This document shows positions 26,724 to 33,467 of a stretch of DNA of 33,467 nt, piece by piece. The stretch is from Tsukamurella sp. 1534 (GTDB lineage: Bacteria > Actinomycetota > Actinomycetes > Mycobacteriales > Mycobacteriaceae): NCBI RefSeq assembly GCF_000312385.1, contig NZ_HE997626.1, forward strand, positions 1,246,415-1,279,881, read 5' to 3'. The translations under genes were made by a program, and so were the position numbers. The notes beneath the pieces are model-generated. The model was given only the letters and a program-made list of their open reading frames with translations. It was not told the DNA's origin and did no database searches. The stretch's first letter is position 1; every line of letters starts with the position of its first letter.

Positions 26724-28211
26724 CTACTGGCTGCGGCGCTTGATCCGGGTGGTGAGCTCCTGCACCTGGTCGTACACCCGGCGCCGCTCCGGCATCTCTT
26801 TGCGGATCTTCCGTTCGGCGTACATGACGGTGGTGTGGTCGCGGTCGAAGATCTGCCCGATCTTGGGCAGCGACAGCTCGGTGAGCTCGCGGCACAGGTA
26901 CATCGCGATCTGCCGCGCGTGGGTGACGGCGCGGGCGCGCTCGGTGCCCTTGAGATCGGCGACCGAGATCTCGAAGTACTCAGCCACCACTGAAAGTATT
27001 GTGCTGGAGCTGATCTCGATGGTCGTGGTGTCCGGCACCAGATCGCGCAGCACCATCTCGGCCAGCTCGTAGGTGACGTCCGTCTGGGTCAGCGACGCGA
27101 ACGCCGTGACGCGGATCAGGGCACCCTCGAGCTCGCGGATGTTGCGGTCGATGCGGGTGGCGATGAGCTCGAGCACGTCGTGCGGCACGTGGATCCGCTC
27201 CATCTGCGCCTTCTTGAGCAGGATCGCCATGCGGATCTCCAGCTCGGGCGGCTGCACGTCCGTGATCAGGCCCCACTCGAACCGCGTCCGCAGCCGGTCC
27301 TCCAGCGTCGCCAGCTGTTTCGGCGGGCGGTCGGAGGAGACCACGATCTGCTTGTTCGCGTTGTGCAGCGTGTTGAACGTGTGGAAGAACTCCTCCTGGA
27401 TGCCCAGCTTCCCCTCGAGGAACTGGATGTCGTCCACCAGCAGGATGTCCACGTCGCGGTAGCGCTGCTTGAACTGGACCTGCCGGTCGTCCTTGAGCGA
27501 GTTGATGAAGTCGTTGGTGAACTCCTCGGTGGACACGTACTTCACCCGCATCCCCGGGAACAGTCGCCGGGCGTAGTGCCCCGCGGCGTGCAGCAGGTGC
27601 GTCTTGCCCAGCCCGGACTCGCCCCAGATGAACAGGGGGTTGTAGGCGCGGGCCGGGGCCTCGGCGACGGCGAAGGCGGCCGCGTGCGCGAACCGGTTGG
27701 ACGCGCCGATGACGAACGTCTCGAACGTGTACTTCTGGTTCAGGCTCGACCCGGAGGACCCGGTGGCGCCGGACGTCGTGGTGTCCGCGGCCGGCGGCCC
27801 CGTCATCGGCGGGGGCAGCTGCACGGTGGGCTTGTCGATCCCGGCGACGCCGTTGTTCAGGCCCGGAACCGGGACGGGGAGGTCCGCGGTGCTCGGGCCC
27901 GACGGTGCCTCGGGCTCCTCGGTCGCGACGGCGACGGGCGGGTTGGCGTCCGGGGAGATCTTGACGCCGAGCTCCACCTCCTGGCCGAGGCGCGTGGAGA
28001 GGGCGTCGACGAGTGGCTCGCGGAGCCGACGATCGATGGCGTCCTTCATCAGCTGGGATGGGACCGCGACGAGAGCGAAACCCTCGGTGAGGGTCAGGGG
28101 CTGCACGAGGCGCAGCCAGGCCTTCTCCTGTTTGGTGAGGGCTCGATCGGAATCTCCGCAGAGTTCGTCGACGACCGCCGTCCACGTCTCGATGAGCGGA
28201 TCAACGGTCAT
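26724..28211 (-). CDS. dnaA: Chromosomal replication initiator protein DnaA
   Basis: 495 residues from ATG 28211 ([20 protein letters not shown]). Domain I covers about 1-90 and domain II is a Pro/Gly/Thr linker (90-160). The AAA+ domain III has Walker [12 protein letters not shown], Walker B LLVDDIQF and the Arg-rich [13 protein letters not shown]. Domain IV has the DnaA-box-binding helix-turn-helix [21 protein letters not shown]. It binds DnaA boxes and melts oriC. GGAGGG lies 5 bases before the ATG. The frame extends 38 codons further upstream, but that part crosses the DnaA-box promoter region and has no homology. Perfect DnaA boxes upstream suggest autoregulation. Confidence 0.98.
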   Translation of the reverse strand: MTVDPLIETWTAVVDELCGDSDRALTKQEKAWLRLVQPLTLTEGFALVAVPSQLMKDAIDRRLREPLVDALSTRLGQEVELGVKISPDANPPVAVATEEPEAPSGPSTADLPVPVPGLNNGVAGIDKPTVQLPPPMTGPPAADTTTSGATGSSGSSLNQKYTFETFVIGASNRFAHAAAFAVAEAPARAYNPLFIWGESGLGKTHLLHAAGHYARRLFPGMRVKYVSTEEFTNDFINSLKDDRQVQFKQRYRDVDILLVDDIQFLEGKLGIQEEFFHTFNTLHNANKQIVVSSDRPPKQLATLEDRLRTRFEWGLITDVQPPELEIRMAILLKKAQMERIHVPHDVLELIATRIDRNIRELEGALIRVTAFASLTQTDVTYELAEMVLRDLVPDTTTIEISSSTILSVVAEYFEISVADLKGTERARAVTHARQIAMYLCRELTELSLPKIGQIFDRDHTTVMYAERKIRKEMPERRRVYDQVQELTTRIKRRSQ

Positions 28212-28267
28212 CAGGTCCCTCCGCGCCGGCCGCCGGGAGCTGTTCACTCCCGATACCCACCGACTTG

Positions 28268-28364
28268 TCGTCCACAGTCTCGTACGTCGTGCTGTGCATG
28301 TGTCCACCCAGCTCGACCTGCGCAACGAACTCTACTCCACAGATTTATCCACAGGTGTGGACAA
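28268..28364. promoter_or_regulatory. DnaA-box cluster upstream of dnaA
   Basis: TTATCCACA at 28345-28353 and TGTGGACAA at 28356-28364 (reverse complement TTGTCCACA) are both perfect boxes, in inverted orientation 2 bases apart. TCGTCCACA at 28268-28276 and TACTCCACA at 28333-28341 are weaker. They lie 57-150 bases upstream of the dnaA start and fit an autoregulatory site. Confidence 0.75.
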
Positions 28365-28656
28365 CTGTGAGCAGAGGTGATGCCGACCGGATGGCTTCGG
28401 TCGAGTGTCTATATCGCTGGATTGCATGAACAGCGCTCGGAGCCGCCCTGGTTAGGGAGAGTCACCGAGCCCGCTACACACCGGGACCGTCGTGGCCCAG
28501 AGCTGCCGTGCTTCGATGCCACGGGATGCCGTGGTCGCGCTCAGCAATCGCATTCGGCAAAGTTAACAGAGCCGCGAGCAGTACTCAACAAGACGCACAT
28601 ACTCGCAGGAAAACGCGGGAGGGCGGATTTCCTCGGCGTGTCGCTCGGACCGCTTC
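28365..28656. other. Intergenic sequence between the dnaA and rpmH control regions
   Basis: Part of the 636-base dnaA-rpmH gap. An open frame on + from 28377 has no codon pattern or homology and is taken as noise. The segment is slightly AT-richer than average (for example TCTATATCGCTGG at 28408 and AAAGTTAACAG at 28559). I saw no RNA gene or further perfect DnaA box. Confidence 0.5.
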
Positions 28657-28670
28657 GTGATCTGCGTCAC
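28657..28670. promoter_or_regulatory. CRP/GlxR-type cAMP receptor protein site
   Basis: GTGATCTGCGTCAC is GTGA-N6-TCAC, flanked by C and G as in the mycobacterial CRP consensus. Its centre is about 63 bases upstream of the start point predicted from the rpmH promoter, close to the usual class I activator position. Confidence 0.6.
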
Positions 28671-28691
28671 GTCATGGTTCATCGCGACGGT

Positions 28692-28720
28692 TTGACCTTG
28701 TCACCAGGGATAAGTAGTCT
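28692..28720 (+). promoter_or_regulatory. rpmH promoter
   Basis: -35 TTGACC (28692-28697), a 17-base spacer and -10 TAGTCT (28715-28720) form a sigma-A-type promoter, the best in the window. The predicted leader to rpmH is about 120 bases. Confidence 0.75.
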
Positions 28721-28847
28721 TGACCGGTCTGTGCGCAAACCGACTCGTCGGCCGAGTTCGACCTCAACTTGAACTTCATGCGCGCCGAGAAGTTTCCGTC
28801 CAACCCCTCGACGGCGTGCGCCGTCGAACTGAACAAGGAGTGTCACC

Positions 28848-28991
28848 GTGGCTAAGGGCAAGCGGACGTTCCAGCCGAACAACCGTCGCCGCGCGCGGGT
28901 TCACGGCTTCCGTCTTCGTATGCGCACCCGTGCCGGGCGCGCCATCGTTTCTTCGCGCCGCACCAAGGGCCGCGCGAAGCTGACGGCCTGA
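28848..28991 (+). CDS. rpmH: 50S ribosomal protein L34
   Basis: 47 residues beginning at GTG 28848, [20 protein letters not shown], with [20 protein letters not shown] after it. This is the complete, highly basic L34 sequence of the 47-residue size usual in mycobacteria. AAGGAG (28835-28840) lies 7 bases before the start. It is the first gene of the rpmH-rnpA-yidD-yidC-jag cluster, divergent from dnaA. Confidence 0.98.
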   Translation: MAKGKRTFQPNNRRRARVHGFRLRMRTRAGRAIVSSRRTKGRAKLTA

Positions 28992-29006
28992 TCTTTTCAT
29001 CCGCGT

Positions 29007-29041
29007 AGCGCCACCGCCTCCCATCCGGGTGCGGTGGCGCT
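29007..29041 (+). terminator. Hairpin between rpmH and rnpA
   Basis: A perfect 11-bp stem (AGCGCCACCGC / GCGGTGGCGCT) with a 13-base loop starts 15 bases after the rpmH stop and has no T-run. It could attenuate transcription into rnpA, so that L34 is made in excess, or stabilise an rpmH message. Confidence 0.5.
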
Positions 29042-29076
29042 CGTGCAAAGGCATTTGCGAAGGCAGACCGACTGAC

Positions 29077-29484
29077 GTGTTACCCGCCCGCTACAGGATG
29101 AGCTCGACGCGCGACTTCAGCGCGGCGGTGAAGGGCGGTAAGCGTGTCGGCCGGCGGTCGATCGTGGTGCATGTGGTGAAGGCAGCGACCTTTCCGAGCC
29201 CGGTCCCCACTCACGAGGGGGGACCGGGCCTCGTCGTGTCCGGGTCCGGTGACCCCGTGGTGCCCGCGCCTCGCGTGGGCCTCATCGTCTCCAAGGCGGT
29301 GGGCGACGCCGTCACCCGCCACAGAGTCGCGCGCCGCCTCCGCGCCGCCGCCGCGACCGTGGTGGACGGCCTCGACGACGGTGCGCTGGTCGTCATCCGC
29401 GCCCTCCGGTCCGCGGCCGATGACGATGCCAACGAGCTTGCGGTGCAACTGCGTTCGGGCCTGACGAAGGCGGGTGCGCTGTGA
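29077..29484 (+). CDS. rnpA: Ribonuclease P protein component
   Basis: 135 residues from GTG 29077 (VLPARYRMSSTRDFSAAVKG), matching the family start where LP/L.A.R..R...F is conserved. The RNase P RNA-binding signature is VGLIVSKAVGDAVTRHRVAR, followed by RLRAA. It is the protein cofactor for maturation of tRNA 5' ends. The central stretch GSGDPVVPA and the preceding Pro/Gly segment are an insertion common in actinobacteria. A plausible Shine-Dalgarno (GAAGG) is rather far upstream, about 13 bases; ATG 29098 is the alternative but would remove the conserved N-terminal residues. The stop overlaps the yidD start (GTGA). Confidence 0.93.
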   Translation: MLPARYRMSSTRDFSAAVKGGKRVGRRSIVVHVVKAATFPSPVPTHEGGPGLVVSGSGDPVVPAPRVGLIVSKAVGDAVTRHRVARRLRAAAATVVDGLDDGALVVIRALRSAADDDANELAVQLRSGLTKAGAL

Positions 29485-29741
29485 CCGCGACGGATTCCGG
29501 TACGGCCGTGCAGGCGGTACGTGCGATGCCCCGTCGGGCCTTGATCGGCCTGGTACAGCTGTACCGCACCTGGATCTCCCCGGTCCGTCCCCCCACCTGC
29601 CGCTTCGTCCCCACGTGCAGTGAGTATGCGGTGGAAGCACTTTCGCGGCACGGCGCGCTGAAAGGCGTGTACCTCAGCACGATTCGCCTGCTGAAATGCG
29701 GCCCGTGGCACCGCGGAGGCTGGGACCCCGTCCCCGAGTAG
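29481..29741 (+). CDS. yidD: Membrane protein insertion efficiency factor YidD
   Basis: 86 residues from GTG 29481, overlapping rnpA by 4 bases (GTGA). The family signature is complete: LIGLVQLYRTWISPVRPPTC, RFVPTCSEYAVEAL, RHGALKG and LLKCGPWHRGGWDPVPE. YidD is a small peripheral membrane protein that assists YidC-dependent insertion. The three Cys (two in the C-x-F-x-P-T-C motif, one in KCGPWH) are conserved. It is translationally coupled to rnpA and followed by yidC, the standard cluster. Confidence 0.97.
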   Translation: MTATDSGTAVQAVRAMPRRALIGLVQLYRTWISPVRPPTCRFVPTCSEYAVEALSRHGALKGVYLSTIRLLKCGPWHRGGWDPVPE

Positions 29742-29821
29742 CCCCGCCGGCGCCCGCCGCGACCGCGTGGATCACGCGCCCCGAAACCTCTTCCACATGA
29801 TCGACTAGGAGCACGAATACC

Positions 29822-30994
29822 GTGGCTTTCAACCCGTTATCGCTCGACTACGTGTACTACCCGGTGTCGGGCATCATGTGGGTCTGGCACAAGGCATTCT
29901 CCTTCGTGCCGGGCCTCGGCCCCGACAGCGGCATCACCTGGGCCCTGTCCGTGATCTTCCTGGTGCTCACGCTGCGCGCCATCCTGTACAAGCCGTTCGT
30001 CCGGCAGATCAAGACGACCAGGCAGATGCAGGAGTTCCAGCCGCAGATGCAGGCGCTGCGGAAGAAGTACGGCAAGGACCGGCAGAAGCTGGCCCTCGAG
30101 ATGCAGAAGCTGCAGAAGGAGCACGGCTTCAACCCGCTGCTCGGCTGCCTCCCCGCCCTGCTCCAGGTGCCCGTGTTCATCGGCCTGTTCCACGTGCTCC
30201 GCTCGTTCAACCGGATGAGCGGCGGCACGGCGCAGATGTTCGGCTCGCCCGATATGAACGCGTACGAGACCCGGCACACGGCCAACTACTTCTTCTCCGC
30301 CACCGACGTGCAGAGCTTCCTGGATGCTCGCCTCTTCGGCGTCCCGCTGTCCTCGTACGTGCAGGAGCCCGTCGCGCAGTTCCAGGCCTTCATGCCCGTC
30401 GGCCCGGACCTCGGATACATCGAGCCGAACTTCGAGAAGTGGTGGATCATCGCGCTCTCGGTGCCGCTGATGATCGTCGCTGCGCTGGCCACCCACTTCA
30501 ACTCGCGTGCCTCGATCGCGCGGCAGCCCGTCGCCTCGCTCGAGAACCCGCAGACGGCGATCATGAACCGCCTGATGCTGTGGGTCTTCCCGATCGGTGT
30601 GCTCGTCGGTGGCTTCTTCCTCCCCGTCGCCATCCTCATCTACTGGGTCACGCAGAACATCTGGACCTACTGCCAGCAGCACATCGTGTTCGGACGCCTG
30701 GACAAGGAGGACGAGGAGAAGAAGCGCCTCGCCCAGGAGAAGCGCGCCGAGAACGCGCCGAAGCCCGGTGCCAAGCCGAGCAAGGCCAAGGGCGGAGCCG
30801 CCAAGGCCGTGAGCGCCGCGGAGACGTCCGGTGCGGACGGTGACGAGGCCGGGGATGCGCCGGCGGCATCGTCGAAACCCTCCCCCGGTGCGAAGCCCGC
30901 GGCCGGTGCGAAGCCCAAGGCCAAGCAGCAGCACCCCTCCGGGAACGCCCGCCAGAAGCAGCGCAACCAGCAGCAGCGGAAGAAGCGGCGCTGA
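29822..30994 (+). CDS. yidC: Membrane protein insertase YidC/Oxa1
   Basis: 390 residues. Helices occur at about 37-58 ([20 protein letters not shown], including the hydrophilic-groove Arg), 105-125 ([20 protein letters not shown]), 205-225 and 245-275 ([20 protein letters not shown]). A cytoplasmic coiled-coil hairpin lies after helix 1 ([20 protein letters not shown]). The C-terminal tail from about 295 is long, Lys/Ala/Pro-rich and basic (ends [10 protein letters not shown]), suited to ribosome binding. It inserts proteins into the cytoplasmic membrane. It starts at GTG 29822 with AGGAG 10 bases upstream. Confidence 0.97.
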   Translation: MAFNPLSLDYVYYPVSGIMWVWHKAFSFVPGLGPDSGITWALSVIFLVLTLRAILYKPFVRQIKTTRQMQEFQPQMQALRKKYGKDRQKLALEMQKLQKEHGFNPLLGCLPALLQVPVFIGLFHVLRSFNRMSGGTAQMFGSPDMNAYETRHTANYFFSATDVQSFLDARLFGVPLSSYVQEPVAQFQAFMPVGPDLGYIEPNFEKWWIIALSVPLMIVAALATHFNSRASIARQPVASLENPQTAIMNRLMLWVFPIGVLVGGFFLPVAILIYWVTQNIWTYCQQHIVFGRLDKEDEEKKRLAQEKRAENAPKPGAKPSKAKGGAAKAVSAAETSGADGDEAGDAPAASSKPSPGAKPAAGAKPKAKQQHPSGNARQKQRNQQQRKKRR

Positions 30995-31039
30995 GCCGCT
31001 CCCCCCAGACCCCTACCGAATGAATCACAAGGAGTACGC

Positions 31040-31579
31040 ATGTCTGACGACGTGACCGTCGAGGAGGAGCAGACCGCCCCGGCGGCTCCCGCCGATACCG
31101 CCGCTGCCGACGAGGACGACGACCTGGTCGAAGAGGGCGAGGTGGCGGCCGACTACCTGGAGCAGCTGCTGGACATCCTCGATTTCGACGGCGATATCGA
31201 CCTCGACGTCGAGGGCGGCCGGGCGATCGTCGCGATCGACGGCGGCGAGGACCTCACCAAGCTGGTCGGACAGCGCGGGGAGGTGCTCGACGCACTGCAG
31301 GAGCTGACCCGCCTCGCGGTGCAGCAGGCGACCGGAGACCGCAGCCGGCTCATGCTTGACGTCGCCGGCTGGCGCGCGAGCCGGCGTACCCGGCTCTCCG
31401 GCCTGGGGGCCGAGGTCGCCGAGCGCGTCGCCACGAGCGGCGAGAAGGAGTCGCTCAAGCCGATGACGCCGTTCGAGCGCAAGATCGTCCACGACGCTGT
31501 CGCCAAGGTGGACGGTGTCCGCTCGGAGAGCGAGGGCCAGGAGCCCAACCGCCGCGTGGTGGTTCTGCCCAGCGCATAG
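31040..31579 (+). CDS. jag: Jag/KhpB RNA-binding protein (KH-R3H)
   Basis: 179 residues. An acidic, disordered N-terminus (1-35) precedes a KH-type domain (about 40-105; DLTKLVGQRGEVLDALQEL is the GxxG-like loop region). A C-terminal R3H domain follows (about 140-178; PMTPFERKIVHDAVAKVDGV, ending EPNRRVVVLPS). Jag/KhpB binds RNA and in Gram-positive bacteria influences cell-wall growth and division. ATG 31040 has AAGGAG at 31029-31034. It sits 45 bases after yidC and is the last gene of the rpmH-to-jag unit. Confidence 0.95.
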   Translation: MSDDVTVEEEQTAPAAPADTAAADEDDDLVEEGEVAADYLEQLLDILDFDGDIDLDVEGGRAIVAIDGGEDLTKLVGQRGEVLDALQELTRLAVQQATGDRSRLMLDVAGWRASRRTRLSGLGAEVAERVATSGEKESLKPMTPFERKIVHDAVAKVDGVRSESEGQEPNRRVVVLPSA

Positions 31580-31596
31580 ACTGGACCGCAAGGTGA

Positions 31597-31633
31597 ACGA
31601 TGGGTCCCGGGCCGTGAGCCTGGGGCCCATCGT
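31597..31633 (+). terminator. Terminator after jag
   Basis: A 12-bp stem (ACGATGGGTCCC / GGGGCCCATCGT, one G-T pair) with a 13-base loop is followed by CGTTTCC. It lies 17 bases after the jag stop and separates the unit from rsmG. Confidence 0.75.
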
Positions 31634-31687
31634 CGTTTCCGGGCCACGACGGCCCGGTGTGTACGTGACGGTGATGTGAGGGAAGAG

Positions 31688-31701
31688 GTTTCACGTGGAA
31701 C
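31688..31701. promoter_or_regulatory. parS centromere site overlapping the rsmG start
   Basis: GTTTCACGTGGAAC; its reverse complement GTTCCACGTGAAAC matches the inner 14 bases of the ParB consensus TGTTNCACGTGAAACA exactly. It is about 6 kb from oriC. The GTG start of rsmG (31695-31697) is inside it, and the Shine-Dalgarno GAAGAGG (31682-31688) abuts it. Confidence 0.85.
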
Positions 31702-32402
31702 GGCGCGACGACGCGGCAGCCGGCGGTTCGGTCGAGGACCTGCCTCCCACGCCGGAGGTCGCGGCCCGGGTCTTCGGCGATCGGGTGCCGCTGGCCGAGG
31801 AGTACGCGCGCGTGCTCGCGACCGACGGGGTGGTCCGCGGGCTCATCGGTCCGCGGGAGGTGCCGCGCCTGTGGGAGCGGCACCTGCTCAACTGCGCCGT
31901 GCTCGGCGAGCTGCTGGACGCCGGAGAGACCATGGCGGACGTCGGGAGCGGCGCGGGCCTGCCGGGAATTCCGGTGGCCATCGCGCGCCCGGACGTCGAG
32001 GTGATCCTGGTGGAGCCGTTGCTCCGGCGCGCGGTGTTCCTCGAGGAGTTCTGCAGTCCCCGGCTCCCGAACATCCGCGTGGTTCGCGGCCGCGCCGAGG
32101 AGCGGGCGGTGGTTGAGGCGGTCGGCGGCGCGGACGTCGTGACGTCACGGGCCGTGTCCGGGTTCCCGAAGCTCGCTCCGTGGTCCGCTCCCCTCCTCCG
32201 TGACGGTGGCCGGCTGCTCGCCCTGAAGGGTTCGCGTGCGGCGGAGGAGATCGAGGAGCACGGCGCCGTGCTCGCGAAGGCGGGTCTCCGGAATCCGGAG
32301 ATCGTCCAGTGCGGCGTCGGCATCGTCGATCCGGCGACGACGGTGGTCCGCGCCACCCGGCACAAGCCTGTTGCGAAGGTGAAGGCGAAGCGCCGCCGCT
32401 GA
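31695..32402 (+). CDS. rsmG: 16S rRNA (guanine-N7) methyltransferase RsmG (GidB)
   Basis: 235 residues. It methylates N7 of G527 in 16S rRNA, and loss of this causes low-level streptomycin resistance in mycobacteria. The SAM-binding motif ADVGSGAGLPGIPVAIARPD is at about 80-100. The family motif RLWERHLLNC precedes it, and TSRAVSGFPKLAPWS plus LLALKGSRAAEEI follow. The Lys/Arg-rich tail (KVKAKRRR) is common in actinobacteria. Start is GTG 31695 with GAAGAGG 6 bases upstream; both overlap the parS site. It is the last gene before the segregation genes in relatives. Confidence 0.96.
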   Translation: MERRDDAAAGGSVEDLPPTPEVAARVFGDRVPLAEEYARVLATDGVVRGLIGPREVPRLWERHLLNCAVLGELLDAGETMADVGSGAGLPGIPVAIARPDVEVILVEPLLRRAVFLEEFCSPRLPNIRVVRGRAEERAVVEAVGGADVVTSRAVSGFPKLAPWSAPLLRDGGRLLALKGSRAAEEIEEHGAVLAKAGLRNPEIVQCGVGIVDPATTVVRATRHKPVAKVKAKRRR

Positions 32403-32433
32403 CCCGGAAACGGGCATTCAGGGCAGTGAAGTT

Positions 32434-32460
32434 GCCCGTACGATCACCCACGGGCCGTTT
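32434..32460 (+). terminator. Possible terminator after rsmG
   Basis: The GCCCGT / ACGGGC stem (10-base loop) is followed by CGTTT. A tight CCCG-GAAA-CGGG tetraloop hairpin (32403-32414) directly follows the stop codon. Both stems are short. Confidence 0.45.
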
Positions 32461-33467
32461 CGACACGTGACACTTTGCTGGGTTCAGGGCCGCCCGAAGA
32501 GGGACCGGCGGGCACAGATCGGTACCTTCGTACCAGAAATATCTCGGTCGGCCGGTGCGGTAGGGCTCGACGGGGCCGCCCGCCGAGACCCGCTGGGCGT
32601 CGGCGGGGAGGTTTCGACGGTGCCCCGCCGGCGCCGTCCACTCCCCCGCGCGGCGTGCCGCCGCACCGGGGACCGCGGGCCCCTCGGTCGCTCGAGTGAC
32701 CCGCGGCCGCCGGTTCCGATGGTTGCGCTTCCCGCGAGTCGCGGGCGGCTGGCGCTGCGGATCGGCGGCGGAGGACCGCGGAGGAGGGTCAGGCCCGGTG
32801 TTCTCCGCGCCCGAAACTCGGGCCCGATCTCGGTATCCGCCGGGGGCGTCGGGACCCCGGGGTCGACGGGTACGCGGGGCGCCGGCCGATGACCGGTACT
32901 CGTGTGAGGTGTGGGCGCGCGGTGGGTTGGAGCCGAGTGCCGCGGGCTGCCCGTCGTGTCCGGCCGGCGGGCGGCGATCCCGGCGTGTGGGGTATGAGAG
33001 CAGGCGCCCGCGCCGCTGGGGGTCGTGCGGCCGGCCGGTGCGCGGCCGGCGGGCGGTCGGTGTGTGGCGGGCGCGGGGGCGCCTGCGGTGGCTCCGGCGG
33101 CGAGGTTCCGCGTGAGCGATCGGGTGGGATGCGGAGCCGGCGCTGCGGCATGAGGGCTCCGCAGCGAACCCTTGCTGCGGCCGATCACCGGATTCGGATG
33201 TCCGGGAATCGCGGCTCGGTCGTCGGCTCGGAGCGGGACGACGGCCGGTGCCGGCGCAGCTGCGAATCGGCTACGCGGTCGCCCGCCGGCGACCCGGGGG
33301 TGGCCCGGGGTGGCCCGGGGCTTCGCGTGGAGGTTCGGTTCGGTCGAAGGGGAGCTCTCCGCGGCGGTGAGATCGCCGGTGTGTGGTTTGTGGTGGGGGG
33401 TTAGAAGTGGCGGCCCCCTCTCCCCGCCGGAGGCCTCCGGGCGGCGCGGCGGAGGGGCCGGGCGGGG
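32461..33467. other. Gene-free, G-skewed region downstream of rsmG
   Basis: About 1 kb without a convincing gene on either strand. Open frames exist in several registers only because stops are rare at this GC content; their products are Arg/Gly/Pro-rich with no motif. The + strand is strongly G over C from about 32880 on. Small structures are GGTACCTTCGTACC (32521-32534), a tandem TGGCCCGGGG repeat (33301-33320) and a 14-base palindrome (33427-33440) inside a longer imperfect stem (33411-33460). parA would normally follow. Confidence 0.55.
33411..33460. repeat. Large imperfect hairpin with internal palindrome near the window edge
   Basis: The outer arms CGGCCCCCTC (33411-33420) and GAGGGGCCG (33452-33460) pair with one bulged C and enclose the perfect palindrome CCGGAGGCCTCCGG (33427-33440). 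No adjacent gene end is visible. Confidence 0.5.

Noticed and set aside
28377..28772. 131-codon frame in the dnaA-rpmH gap
   Set aside because: It spans the CRP site and the rpmH promoter and shows no protein-like features.
32464..32474. CACGTG at 32466 as a second parS
   Set aside because: The flanks (TTCGA / ACACT) do not fit TGTTN / AAACA.
32484..33188. Minus-strand 234-codon frame downstream of rsmG
   Set aside because: Pro/Arg/Ala/Thr-rich without motifs or helices, no ribosome-binding site, and equal-length frames occur on the other strand.

Overview
This is the chromosomal replication-origin region of a high-GC actinobacterium of the mycolic-acid group (order Mycobacteriales). The gene order, read right to left on the + strand, is rsmG, jag, yidC, yidD, rnpA, rpmH, dnaA, dnaN, gnd, recF, dciA, gyrB, gyrA, a DUF3566 gene, tRNA-Ile, tRNA-Ala, cwsA, ppiA, a PH-domain gene, crgA, pabA, pknB. 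This is the backbone known from Mycobacterium tuberculosis (dnaA to pknB) with extra genes spliced in. An MmpS-like protein and a KstR-type operator also point to a mycolata genus. Tsukamurella is my best guess from overall impression only; the sequence does not prove it.

Left block (1-3842): the 3' part of pknB (TM plus four PASTA domains), then pabA, crgA, a PH-domain membrane protein, ppiA and a CwsA-like protein. All but pabA and ppiA are on +. CrgA, CwsA and PknB are cell-division and cell-wall players. Strong inverted repeats separate the convergent pairs.

Accessory block (3843-14281): about 10.4 kb lies between cwsA and tRNA-Ala, which are adjacent in M. tuberculosis. It holds a 57-aa two-helix membrane protein, a cobalamin riboswitch driving cbtBA (cobalt import), a secreted trypsin-like protease, a glycosyltransferase translationally linked to a 14-TM DHA2 exporter, a DGPF protein/ECF42-type sigma factor pair followed by an alpha/beta-hydrolase with a C-terminal extra domain, and a KstD-like FAD enzyme with a perfect KstR operator match in front.

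Replication block (14230-28364): tRNA-Ala(TGC), tRNA-Ile(GAT), DUF3566 gene, gyrA, gyrB, dciA, recF, gnd, dnaN and dnaA, all on the minus strand. Two insertions interrupt it. A divergent TetR regulator/membrane-protein pair with a 35-bp palindromic operator sits between dciA and recF. A + strand MmpS-like gene sits between dnaA and the DnaA-box cluster that is the likely oriC (about 25531-25756).

Right block (28657-32402): rpmH, rnpA, yidD, yidC, jag and rsmG on +, with a well-formed promoter and a CRP-type site before rpmH and a parS site over the rsmG start codon. The last 1065 bases contain no convincing gene and are strongly G-skewed; parA/parB would be expected beyond the window edge.

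Several genes (pabA, the 57-aa gene, tetR, mmpS-like, perhaps ppiA) have a TANNNT hexamer 6-7 bases before the start codon and poor Shine-Dalgarno sequences, the signature of leaderless mRNAs, which are common in this order.
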